Origin: Nitrospirota bacterium
GTDB taxonomy: Bacteria > Nitrospirota > Nitrospiria > Nitrospirales > UBA8639
Direction: 5' to 3'
DNA length: 18,087 nt
NCBI GenBank assembly: GCA_003228495.1
Contig: QIDY01000356.1
Span: forward strand, 1 to 18,087
Part shown: piece by piece, positions 6,146 to 13,281 of the stretch
How positions within the stretch are numbered: the stretch's first letter is position 1
Layout: each line of letters starts with the position of its first letter
Notes under the pieces: model-generated
Database searches by the model: none
Seen by the model: the letters and a program-made list of their open reading frames with translations, nothing else
Told to the model about the DNA's origin: nothing
Program-made: the position numbers and the translations under genes

Positions 6146-6945
6146 TCCGTGTGCCAAGATCGGTTGGTATTTCGGGCCTGTTGGTCCTGATGTTTTTATA
6201 TCTTCCCGTTATGGTGTTAATTGTCCTGTCTTTTAATGCCTCCACAATGGGAGTGGAATGGAAAGGCTTTTCCTTTCAATGGTATGAAAAGTTGTTGGCT
6301 GATCGGTCGATTATCGATGCGACGGTGAATAGTTTGATGATTGCATCCATTTCTACGGTTTTATCTCTCCTCTTCGGTCTTGGTGCGGCCATTGGTTTGG
6401 AGACGTGGCGGGGTCGGCATACTTCATGGATGAACATTCTGATACTCTTGCCTCTGGTGATTCCCGAAATCTTAATGGGTGTTGCGTTATTAATGGTGTT
6501 TGTGTTGTTTCAGGTTCCCTTAGGGTTTGGTTCGATTATTATTGGGCATATGGTGTTTAATGTGCCGTTGACCGTGGTGATTCTCCGAGCCCGGCTTCGC
6601 AAGTTGGATCCGACGTGGGAGGACGCTGCGCGGGATTTAGGCGCCACGTCGTGGGAGGTCTTGACCCATATTACGCTGCCAATGTTGCGTCCCGCGATTT
6701 GGGGTGCTGCGCTTCTCAGTTTTACTGTCTCGCTGGATGATTTTGTTGTGACATTTTTTGTTGCCGGTCCAGGGTCAACGACCTTGCCGCTTAAAGTGTT
6801 CTCCATGATCAAAACGGGTATGACGCCAGAGGTCAATGCTTTGTCCGCCATTATGGTCGTGGTCTCGATGGTTTTCGTGGGATTGTCGTGGATTTTTCAA
6901 CAACGGGCGCCTGTCTCTCCTACAACTCCGTCTTCTTCCGAATAA
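6142..6945 (+). CDS. potC: Polyamine ABC importer permease PotC
   Basis: This 267-residue inner-membrane permease is the second channel subunit. The ATG at 6142 overlaps the potB stop by four bases and follows GGAAGGAG 7-8 bases upstream, so a longer in-frame start at 6046 is rejected. Membrane segments lie near residues 9-31, 63-86, 97-124, 130-149, 184-208 and 232-252. The EAA loop is at 160-180 (EDAARDLGATSWEV...ITLP). The mature length and the order after PotB match PotC of the spermidine/putrescine family. The C-terminal tail is short and Ser/Pro/Thr-rich. Confidence 0.9.
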   Translation: MIRVPRSVGISGLLVLMFLYLPVMVLIVLSFNASTMGVEWKGFSFQWYEKLLADRSIIDATVNSLMIASISTVLSLLFGLGAAIGLETWRGRHTSWMNILILLPLVIPEILMGVALLMVFVLFQVPLGFGSIIIGHMVFNVPLTVVILRARLRKLDPTWEDAARDLGATSWEVLTHITLPMLRPAIWGAALLSFTVSLDDFVVTFFVAGPGSTTLPLKVFSMIKTGMTPEVNALSAIMVVVSMVFVGLSWIFQQRAPVSPTTPSSSE

Positions 6946-6949
6946 ACCT

Positions 6950-8011
6950 ATGATGAAGATGTGGCGATCGTCTCTTGTGCTGTGTTGTACTTTGCTGCTT
7001 GGAGGGTGTTCCGATTCATCTTCGCCTTCTCAACCAGGAACCGCTGATCCCCCGACACTCTATTATTACACATGGTCGGATTATGCCGACCCCGAAATAA
7101 TAGCTGAATTCGAAACCAGTCGTGGCGTGCGTGTAGTGGTGGATACGTTTAGCAGTAATGAAGAACTCTTGGCCAAAGTTCAAACCGGAATGACCGGCTA
7201 TGATGTCGTGGTCCCTTCCGATTTTATGGCCGGGATTATGGGGCGGCTGGGGTTTTTGGCGGAGTTGGACCACAACAGAATCCCACATGTTCAAGATCTG
7301 GAATCCCATTTGACCGAATTACCGTTTGACCCCAACCAACGTTTCGCGATTCCGTATTTATGGGGGACGGTTGGCATTGGGTACAACGCCGAGGTCATTA
7401 CCGACGTCCCGACGAGTTGGGATGTGCTCTGGGATTCGCAGTATTCAGGTCGTATCAGTATGTTGAACGATCAGCGAGAGGTGCTTGGCTTGGCGCTTCG
7501 CGCGTTAGGGCATTCGTTGAATAGTCGCGATCCTCACATCATTCGACAAGCCAAAGATCGACTCATTGTGCAAAAGCCCTTGGTGAAAGCCTACACGAGT
7601 GAGCAATTTGATCAGCTGTTGGTCTCCGGCGAGGTGGTGTTGGCTCATGCTTGGGGTGGTCCGGTGGCTCGCGCGATGCGTGAACAGCCATCCATCCGGT
7701 ATGCAATTCCTCAGGAAGGTGGAACTATTTGGACGGACTGTTTGGCGGTGCTTTCGAGTTCGCACAACAAAGAGTTGGCGATGGATTTTATCAATTATTT
7801 ATTACATGAACCGGTGGCGCTGTTAACGTCACAACGGTTGTTATTTGCCTCAGCCAATCGCCATGTTCGAAGTCAATTGCCTCCTGAGATTCGGGACAAT
7901 ATTGCCGTGTATCCCCCTGACGAGATTCTTTCTCGCATGGAGTGGATGGAAGATGTTCAGGAAGCGACGCGGGAATATGATAGGGCGTGGATAGAGCTGA
8001 AAGTCCATTAA
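6950..8011 (+). CDS. potD: Polyamine-binding lipoprotein PotD
   Basis: This 353-residue product is the substrate-binding receptor of the importer. It begins with a lipoprotein signal: two basic residues, a hydrophobic stretch and the lipobox LLGGC with the acylated cysteine at residue 20, so it should be anchored on the outer face of the inner membrane. Ligand-site residues known from E. coli PotD have clear counterparts: W42 and Y45 in YTWSDY, D174 and E177 in NDQREV, W235 in AHAWGG, and W261 and D263 in IWTDCLAV. This argues for a di- or polyamine ligand rather than iron or sugar. The start is five bases after the potC stop; ATG at 6953 is an alternative. The ribosome site is poor, so translation may depend on potC. 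Confidence 0.9.
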   Translation: MMKMWRSSLVLCCTLLLGGCSDSSSPSQPGTADPPTLYYYTWSDYADPEIIAEFETSRGVRVVVDTFSSNEELLAKVQTGMTGYDVVVPSDFMAGIMGRLGFLAELDHNRIPHVQDLESHLTELPFDPNQRFAIPYLWGTVGIGYNAEVITDVPTSWDVLWDSQYSGRISMLNDQREVLGLALRALGHSLNSRDPHIIRQAKDRLIVQKPLVKAYTSEQFDQLLVSGEVVLAHAWGGPVARAMREQPSIRYAIPQEGGTIWTDCLAVLSSSHNKELAMDFINYLLHEPVALLTSQRLLFASANRHVRSQLPPEIRDNIAVYPPDEILSRMEWMEDVQEATREYDRAWIELKVH

Positions 8012-8048
8012 GGGAATGTAGAAAATGACTGCCATCGGCAGTTCTCGG
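8012..8048. repeat. Degenerate partial copy of the REP-like element
   Basis: Directly after the potD stop, GGGAATGTAGAAAATGACTG and the following bases match the left part of the REP-like elements at 3884 and 9652, up to GTTCTCG. The inner stem ACTGCC/GGCAGT is kept with a 3-base loop although both arms differ from the other copies, so the pairing has been preserved by paired changes. The right half is missing. It could form a weak hairpin at the 3' end of the pot transcript. Confidence 0.55.
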
Positions 8049-8057
8049 AATCAGTGG

Positions 8058-8078
8058 GAAGTATAAAGTGAGAAGTAA
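8058..8078 (+). repeat. Heptanucleotide tandem repeat, left side of the TIR element
   Basis: Three consecutive 7-base units, GAAGTAT, AAAGTGA and GAAGTAA, are followed by weaker GA-rich units to about 8093. The consensus GAAGTRA resembles the minus-strand reading of the heptamers at 8693-8720. Together the two arrays flank the ~522-bp element copy 1. Confidence 0.5.
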
Positions 8079-8096
8079 GAAGAGTAGAAGAAGAAC

Positions 8097-8617
8097 GGAT
8101 CATACGGAATTTATGGTTGTGGCTTTGCAGTTTGCCGATGTTTAGGGGGAATCCATCCTGGTTTTTCCCATCGAAAAAGCGCTGGCCAGTGAGCGTATCG
8201 CACTTATGACTCCAACCCTTGTGTCAATGTGATGTTCTGTGTAGCCGGGTTTCGGCCCGGCAGTTGAGCCACTTTTGTTTCGGCAAAAGTAGCCAAAACC
8301 ATGTTGGCCGTGACGTGGCCCTTCGGGTCCCCTGCGCGGTTCGCCGCCACCGGCGGCGCGCAAACTCGCTACGCTCAAACAATGCGCGCCTTTTCTCCGG
8401 TGTCGGCTGCACTGCTCGGCCACACCACAAGGCCAGGGGAGACTGCTGAAGCAATGGGTCCTTAGTTATGGAAGACTAACTCGCGGGGCTCAGACAAGGC
8501 TCGCCGGATTATTTGAGCGTCCACCCAGAGGGCCGGTCGGCAGGCGTCGGACCATGGGAGACGAACATTGCAGTGCCCCACATGAACGAGACAGGAAATG
8601 TTATGTATTCAGACTGG
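8097..8617 (+). mobile_element. Non-coding TIR element of ~522 bp, copy 1 (right end decayed)
   Basis: The left end is GGATCATACGGAATTTATGG (8097-8116), nearly identical to the left end of copy 2 at 10649. A core at 8229-8573 aligns along its whole length with 10783-11126 at high identity by eye. At the place where copy 2 has its right inverted repeat, copy 1 (8601-8617) keeps only about half of the bases. The core holds a series of hairpins: GCCGGG/CCCGGC (8244-8261), ACTTTTG/CAAAAGT (8271-8290), a CCCTTCGGG stem, and GCCGCC/GGCGGC (8343-8357). No transposase is inside. I interpret it as a MITE-like, non-autonomous element. Reading frames within it are not believable as genes. Confidence 0.75.
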
Positions 8618-8692
8618 CAATGCTGTATGGGCAGACCCCTCTATTGCGTATGGCCCAGAAGAATACACTGAAGGTTTTTCACTCTTGTCATT

Positions 8693-8720
8693 TTACTCCT
8701 TACGCCTCACTCCTGACGCC
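8693..8720 (-). repeat. Heptanucleotide tandem repeat, right side of the TIR element
   Basis: Four successive units on the plus strand, TTACTCC, TTACGCC, TCACTCC and TGACGCC, keep a strict 7-base period. On the minus strand they read GGMGTNA, similar to the plus-strand units at 8058-8078. Such short heptamer arrays resemble the STRR type described in cyanobacteria; the link is by analogy. Confidence 0.6.
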
Positions 8721-8751
8721 GCATAATTTTTTCGACTGTTCAGAAGTTGGC

Positions 8752-8781
8752 TTGACCGTTTTAGCCATCTGCCACTAGACT
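8752..8781 (+). promoter_or_regulatory. Possible promoter of the secreted HEAT-repeat gene
   Basis: TTGACC (8752-8757) and TAGACT (8776-8781) are separated by 18 bases, five and four matches to the sigma-70 consensus. The predicted start near 8788 leaves a 40-base leader with an AAAGGGA ribosome site before the ATG at 8829. Confidence 0.4.
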
Positions 8782-8828
8782 AAATACGTGAGCGGGCTTT
8801 TGATTCAGGATTGACGAAAGGGAATCTC

Positions 8829-9650
8829 ATGATTCGGCACTTGACATTTGGGTTGCGATTTTTATCCTGTCTAGCTCTAGTGTTCTTCTTTGGAAGTAAC
8901 TGGGCCGGGGGCGGCCAACCCGAAAATCTTCCACAGAAATATCTGGTACAGCTTCCTTTTCAGCCACCACCACAGCCTGACTATCCCCCAGGCGAGAAGG
9001 CAACCCCGGCTCCAGAGATATTAAATGCACAGGAACAGGAGCGCTTGGACTCGCTTCTGCCCTTATTAGAAGGCAAACAGGAACTCTGGGCCATAGCCGA
9101 ATTTGTCCATTTTGGCAAACATTCCGTTCCTCATTTAGTCAAAGCGTTGAAAATGCCAGGACCTCGAATCCGATTTAATGCGGTCGAAACCTTGTCGATC
9201 ATTAAAGATCCATCGGCCGCACCGGCTTTGGTCGAAGTCGCCATGGAAACCAATGAGGAATCGAAAATTCGTTCGCATGCGCTACGAGTGGCCACGCGTC
9301 TGGATCCGAATCAGGTCATCCCCGCTATTGAAGCCATGGCCAAAGATCCCAATTCCACCATTCGCAATACGGCCGTGTTTGAAGCGCGGAATGTACACCG
9401 AAAGGAAATCCTTCCCATCATTATTCGTGCCATTCCTGACCCGGAACAGTATGTGGGGATTACGGCCAGGAATTCGTTTTGGCTTCTTACGCGGTTTAGC
9501 GGTTCTATCCATGATTGGGAAATTTCCACGCCAGAGAATCGAAAAGAATGGGCAAAGGAATGGTGGGATTGGTTGGAAGAGAATAAGGAGCGATTTGAGA
9601 GTGAGCCCTCTCCAACGACACCGCCTCGGGCCAATTTGGAAGTGAGTTAA
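8829..9650 (+). CDS. Secreted HEAT-repeat protein of unknown function (273 aa)
   Basis: The ATG at 8829 follows AAAGGGA at good spacing; an in-frame TTG at 8811 is a poorer start. Residues 1-27 form a signal peptide (basic start, hydrophobic core, then AGG), and a Pro-rich linker (43-64) follows, so the bulk is likely periplasmic or exported. Residues about 98-205 contain three or four helical HEAT-like units of the form VP.L..AL...P..R..A...L. After that comes a Trp-rich C-terminal segment (FWLLTRFSG...WAKEWWDWLEENK, 217-253), a pattern I have seen at the end of HEAT proteins but cannot name. No catalytic motif is visible. It probably scaffolds protein contacts in the envelope. It stands alone, between a TIR element and a REP-like element. 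Confidence 0.75.
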   Translation: MIRHLTFGLRFLSCLALVFFFGSNWAGGGQPENLPQKYLVQLPFQPPPQPDYPPGEKATPAPEILNAQEQERLDSLLPLLEGKQELWAIAEFVHFGKHSVPHLVKALKMPGPRIRFNAVETLSIIKDPSAAPALVEVAMETNEESKIRSHALRVATRLDPNQVIPAIEAMAKDPNSTIRNTAVFEARNVHRKEILPIIIRAIPDPEQYVGITARNSFWLLTRFSGSIHDWEISTPENRKEWAKEWWDWLEENKERFESEPSPTTPPRANLEVS

Positions 9651-9651
9651 T

Positions 9652-9842
9652 GGGAACGTTGAAAAAAGCCGCCAGCGGCGTTCTCGCCCTTTTGCCGTGC
9701 TCACGTACTCTATGTACGCTCCGCGCGTCAAAAGGGCTGCGGCCTTGCTGGACGGACTTTTTTTGAACATTCCCTCCGGCTGATGATGACTGTCTCCACT
9801 TGGTTATTTATTTGCCATGGGAGCGAAATATTCAACAGTCCG
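9652..9842. repeat. REP-like palindromic element, copy 2
   Basis: It begins right after the HEAT gene stop. Outer arms are GGGAACGTTGAAAAAA (9652-9667) and the complementary TTTTTTTGAACATTCCC (9758-9774, two mismatches). An inner perfect 9-bp stem pairs GCCCTTTTG (9686-9694) with CAAAAGGGC (9729-9737), topped by CGTAC/GTACG. The following 9776-9842 aligns with the second hairpin of copy 1 (3982-4045) but has more mismatches. The structure suits a transcript 3' end or a REP/MITE family. Confidence 0.78.
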
Positions 9843-9855
9843 TTAATGTAAATTT

Positions 9856-9973
9856 GTAACTACTCAGGTGGATAGACTGAAGGCCGAAGGCTTTTAGGGG
9901 TCATCATGCGGCATCATCCAACACTTTTGGCATTATGAGTGGTAGCCTTCAGCCTAAACACCTGAGTAATTAC
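9856..9973 (+). repeat. 118-bp palindromic MITE-like element, copy 1
   Basis: The ends are inverted repeats of about 30 bp: GTAACTACTCAGGTG (9856-9870), then TAG.CTGAAGGC, mirrored by GCCTTCAG.CTA and CACCTGAGTAATTAC ending at 9973. The middle holds GCGGCATCATCCAAC. The second copy lies in opposite orientation at 13854-13976. There is no open frame. It sits between the HEAT gene and def. Confidence 0.82.
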
Positions 9974-9996
9974 GTGAATTTTAGGGTTATGCCCAT

Positions 9997-10017
9997 GCTT
10001 CAGATACCATCTGAAGC
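9997..10017 (+). promoter_or_regulatory. Perfect short hairpin upstream of def
   Basis: GCTTCAGAT (9997-10005) pairs perfectly with ATCTGAAGC (10009-10017) around a three-base loop. It lies 67 bases before the def start and is followed by TTGTATT, not a clean T run. It could be a weak terminator for reading from the left, a leader hairpin of def, or a protein-binding site. Confidence 0.4.
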
Positions 10018-10084
10018 TTGTATTCATACGTAATAGTCTCTTGTGACTAAGGATGTGATCGCTGAAAGTAAGGGGTAACGTGGT

Positions 10085-10615
10085 ATGGCCGTATTGACGA
10101 TTGGAAAGGTAGGAAACCCGATTCTTCGACTCATCGCCAATCCTGTTGATCTTTCGACGATTGGGAGTCGGCGCTTCCAAGAATTCCTTGATGATATGTT
10201 TGAAACCATGGTTCATTTTGAAGGCATTGGTTTGGCTGCTCCTCAAGTAGCCCATTCCCAGCAGGTGGTGGTCATGGAATGTGACGGAAACGATGATATA
10301 CCTCAAACCGTGCTCATTAATCCTAAAATCGTGTTTTACGGCCCCACACAAAGTGAAATGTGGGAGGGATGTTTGAGTATTGATAATATGCGCGGAAAAG
10401 TTCTCAGACCTTCCATGGTGCGTGTGCAGGCTTATGATCGTCAGGGAGTACTCCAGGATATCGAAGCCAATGGACTGTATGCCGTGTGTATTCAACATGA
10501 AATTGATCACTTACTTGGAAAATTATTTATTGATCGGATGACGGATATGTCCACATTGACACAGTTGGAAGAGTTTGATGCCTATTGGCGAGAAGAATCC
10601 GTCGCTGTGATTTAA
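10085..10615 (+). CDS. def: Peptide deformylase
   Basis: This 176-residue cytoplasmic metalloenzyme removes the formyl group from the initiator methionine of new proteins. All three family motifs are intact: GIGLAAPQ (47-54), EGCLS with metal ligand C96 (94-98), and HEIDH with ligands H138 and H142 and the catalytic E139. Length is normal for the bacterial type. The ATG at 10085 is preceded by AAGGGG about nine bases upstream. No fmt or other translation genes follow; the gene appears monocistronic, with a 118-bp palindromic element before it and a TIR element 33 bp after it. A long open frame on the opposite strand is a shadow. Confidence 0.95.
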   Translation: MAVLTIGKVGNPILRLIANPVDLSTIGSRRFQEFLDDMFETMVHFEGIGLAAPQVAHSQQVVVMECDGNDDIPQTVLINPKIVFYGPTQSEMWEGCLSIDNMRGKVLRPSMVRVQAYDRQGVLQDIEANGLYAVCIQHEIDHLLGKLFIDRMTDMSTLTQLEEFDAYWREESVAVI

Positions 10616-10648
10616 CACCCGTCACAAGAGTCGTCTTCCATTTTTTTC

Positions 10649-11170
10649 GGATCATACAGAATTTATGGTTTTGGCCTTACAGCAATATCATGTTTGTCGG
10701 AAATTTATTTTGAGATTTTCCAGTTGAGAAGCGTAGGTCGGTGAATGAGTCGCTCCTTGTTTTACCGAACTCCCGTATCACAGTGATGTTCTGTGTTGCC
10801 GGGTTTCGGCCCGGCAGTCGAGCCACTTTTGTTCCGGCAAAAGTAGCCAAAACCATGTTGGCCGTATCGTGGCCCTTCGGGTTCCCTGCGCGGTTCGCCG
10901 ACTCCGGCGGCGTGCAAACTCGCTACGCTCAAACAATGCACGCCTTTTCTCCGGTGTCGGCTGCACTGCTCGGCCACACCACAAGGCCAGAGGAGACTTC
11001 TGAACAATGGGTCCTTAGTTATGGAGGACCAACTCGCTGCGCTCAAACAAGGCTCGCCGGATCATTTGAGCGTCCACCCAGAGGGCCGGGCGGCAGGCGT
11101 CGGACCTTGGGAGACGAACATTTCAGGGATCCAGATGAAAGAGCGCTGAACCATACATTCCGTATGATCC
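10649..11170 (+). mobile_element. Non-coding TIR element of 522 bp, copy 2 (both ends present)
   Basis: The ends are 20-bp inverted repeats, GGATCATACAGAATTTATGG (10649-10668) and CCATACATTCCGTATGATCC (11151-11170), with two mismatches. The core 10783-11126 matches copy 1 (8229-8573). It carries the hairpins GCCGGG/CCCGGC (10798-10815), ACTTTTG/CAAAAGT and the CCCTTCGGG stem. Inside, the motif ACTCGCT.CGCTCAAACAA occurs twice. The flanks TTTTTTC (left) and CTTTTTC (right) are similar and could be a target duplication, but this is not certain since they are T-rich. No protein is encoded convincingly. Confidence 0.8.
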
Positions 11171-11259
11171 CTTTTTCCCCTGTTACCCACATTCATGTAT
11201 CTATTGGGGGAACTCTTAGATCTTGCGATTGATTGAAACTGTCATTTTGTGAATCTGCT

Positions 11260-12984
11260 GTGAAATCACTGCTTCGAGTTGTCACCTATCTCGCTCCGTA
11301 TCGGGCATTAGTTTGTCTGACGTTTTTCTTTGCGGCTCTGACCACGGGATTGGAACTCCTTCCGCCATGGCTCATTAAAATCGTCATTGACGACGTGCTC
11401 CCTGCACACAATCTAGATTTATTGTCGTGGGTTCTTATTGGACTCACTCTGGCCTATGCCTTCAAAAATCTCTGCAACTCACTTCGCATCCGATTTAATA
11501 ATATGCTTGAACAACGCGTGGTTCATCGTCTTCGACAAGAAGTGTTTGAGGCCTTACAGCGCTTGTCGTTGAACTATTACGAAAACCGGTCAACGGGAGA
11601 AATCATGTCTCGTGTGGTGAATGATACGGAACATGTCCAACGTATCTTTATTGATGGGTTTGAGGGCATGCTCACAGCCACGTTGACGTTGGTCGGCATT
11701 ACGACCATTTTATTTGTGCTGAACTGGAAACTTGCGCTGTTGGTTCTCCTTCCCATACCAATTTTGATTTTTGGAGGTGTGTTGTTTACCCGGCGAGTTC
11801 ATCGATATTATCGTGAGATTCGTCAACAGGCGGCTGAACTCAATGGCTATCTTCAAGATGCCTTGTCCGGGATACGAGAAACGATGGGATTTAATCGGCA
11901 ACCCTATGAACAATCCCGCTTTCAACGCATGTCTCAGCAATACGGCCAAGCAAATTTAAAAGCCATGTATCTCTGGTCGCTCTATTCTCCCGGGATGATT
12001 TTTATTGGAAGCTTGGGGACAGTCTTGATTGTCTGGTACGGAGCTAGTGAGGTTATCGCAGGACGACTGACCACCGGTGAGCTGGTCATGTTTTTGTCGT
12101 ACCTGGTGTTATTCTATACACCGGTGAATCAAATTCATTCGGTCAATCATCTGTTACAACATGCCTTGGCTGCCAGCGAACGAGTATTCGATGTGTTGGA
12201 TACCAAGCCTGCGGTCCCCGATCGAGGTACATTGATACCCCAAGAGCAGCGGTTCTTGGGCAAAGTCGAATGGAAAGATGTGGCCTTTGCGTATCGCCCG
12301 GAAGCGCCTGTCTTTCAACATCTATCCTTAGTCGTCGAACCTGGGGAACATGTTGCCTTGGTTGGACCGAGTGGCGTGGGAAAAAGTACCCTGATGAAGT
12401 TGCTCTTCCGCTTTTATGATGTGGGGGCGGGAGCCATTGAAATGGATGGCATCGACCTTCGGGATCTTCCGTTATCCACGTTGCGAGAACACATAGGGTT
12501 TGTTCAACAAGAACCCTTTTTATTCAATGGTACCGTACGAGCCAATCTGGCCTATGGCGATTTATCGGCCTCACATGAGCAGATTGAGGCGGTGGCCAGA
12601 GCAGCCCAAGCGCATGAGTTTATTCAGGCTCTTCCAGAAGGCTATGATACCTGGATTGGCGAACGGGGCGTGAAGTTGTCCGTCGGGCAAAAACAACGAG
12701 TGGCTATTGCCCGTGTGCTCTTAAAAGATCCGCCCATTGTCGTGATGGATGAAGCCACGTCGAATATTGATACCGAGACGGAAGTCGACATCCGGATTGC
12801 CATGGATGCACTGATGCGTGGGCGGACCACATTTATCATTGCCCATCGACTGTCGACGTTACAAGCGGTGGATCGAATTGTGGTTTTTGACGACGGTGCG
12901 ATTATCGAGGAAGGCAATCATACGACCTTAATGGCCAGGGAGGGCCTTTACGCCAGTCTCTATGAAGCCCAGTTTCATGTTTAA
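11260..12984 (+). CDS. MsbA-like ABC exporter, half-transporter
   Basis: This ~574-residue protein fuses a six-helix exporter membrane domain (about residues 15-300) to an ATPase domain (335-574); it should work as a homodimer in the inner membrane. ATPase motifs: Walker A GPSGVGKST (369-377), Q-loop around Q416/Q417, signature LSVGQ (473-477), Walker B VVMDE (494-498) and switch H529. The signature has Val where most have Gly. The MsbA/lipid A flippase subfamily is the natural guess for a lone exporter in a Gram-negative, and lpxD lies close by, but drug or peptide exporters look alike. I prefer the GTG at 11260 (protein starts MKSLLRVVTYLAPYR, typical of the family); a TTG at 11233 would add nine residues, and neither has a good ribosome site. 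Confidence 0.83.
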   Translation: MKSLLRVVTYLAPYRALVCLTFFFAALTTGLELLPPWLIKIVIDDVLPAHNLDLLSWVLIGLTLAYAFKNLCNSLRIRFNNMLEQRVVHRLRQEVFEALQRLSLNYYENRSTGEIMSRVVNDTEHVQRIFIDGFEGMLTATLTLVGITTILFVLNWKLALLVLLPIPILIFGGVLFTRRVHRYYREIRQQAAELNGYLQDALSGIRETMGFNRQPYEQSRFQRMSQQYGQANLKAMYLWSLYSPGMIFIGSLGTVLIVWYGASEVIAGRLTTGELVMFLSYLVLFYTPVNQIHSVNHLLQHALAASERVFDVLDTKPAVPDRGTLIPQEQRFLGKVEWKDVAFAYRPEAPVFQHLSLVVEPGEHVALVGPSGVGKSTLMKLLFRFYDVGAGAIEMDGIDLRDLPLSTLREHIGFVQQEPFLFNGTVRANLAYGDLSASHEQIEAVARAAQAHEFIQALPEGYDTWIGERGVKLSVGQKQRVAIARVLLKDPPIVVMDEATSNIDTETEVDIRIAMDALMRGRTTFIIAHRLSTLQAVDRIVVFDDGAIIEEGNHTTLMAREGLYASLYEAQFHV

Positions 12985-13053
12985 GCAACTCTTTTCCCCG
13001 TGGGTTGCAGCGGGCGGGGATCTTTATGAAAAGGGTGACAAAGGTCGTCGAAC

Positions 13054-13266
13054 ATGGAGAAAAACACTCATCAATGCCCAACCTGTCATAAGGCAAGTTT
13101 CTGGGAGGGAAATGCCTTTCGGCCGTTTTGTTCGGAACGCTGTCAATTGGTCGATTTGCAAGGATGGTTCGGGGAACGCTATCGTATTCCCCAAGATGAA
13201 GAAGCTGATTCAGATGATGCCGTGACACAGAATGGTGATCCCTTTCCGGATATGAATCCTTCCTAA
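13054..13266 (+). CDS. yacG: Zinc-binding DNA gyrase inhibitor YacG
   Basis: This 70-residue protein is YacG, a small zinc protein which in E. coli binds GyrB and inhibits gyrase. The four zinc ligands are present as CX2C (C8, C11) and CX3C (C26, C30), within CPTCHK and RPFCSERC, followed by the family's LVDLQGWFGERYRIP. The C-terminal tail is acidic and disordered, also usual. The start ATG is 69 bp after the exporter stop with a modest AAAGG upstream, so the two genes may be cotranscribed. In E. coli yacG sits with coaE and zapD, a context not kept here. Confidence 0.9.
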   Translation: MEKNTHQCPTCHKASFWEGNAFRPFCSERCQLVDLQGWFGERYRIPQDEEADSDDAVTQNGDPFPDMNPS

Positions 13267-13281
13267 ATCCTAAAACAACCT

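Noticed and set aside
8142..8454. Open frames of 76-93 codons on both strands in TIR element copy 1, and similar ones in copy 2
   Set aside because: The similarity is explained by DNA repeat structure; several frames on both strands look equally conserved, none has a ribosome site, and the region is full of hairpins.
8643..8656. ATTGCGTATGGCCC as a possible right end of TIR element copy 1
   Set aside because: It resembles the inverted end in 11 of 14 positions, but lies about 40 bp too far; the colinear position at 8601-8617 fits the copy 2 layout better, though it is decayed.
8058..8720. Heptamer arrays as a CRISPR-like array
   Set aside because: Units are 7 bases and directly adjacent with no spacers, and no cas genes occur in the window.
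9914..10510. 198-codon minus-strand frame opposite def
   Set aside because: It is a shadow of def, which has all three deformylase motifs, and it also runs into the palindromic element.
12962..13225. 87-codon frame overlapping the end of the exporter and yacG
   Set aside because: YacG in another frame has four zinc cysteines and explains the region.
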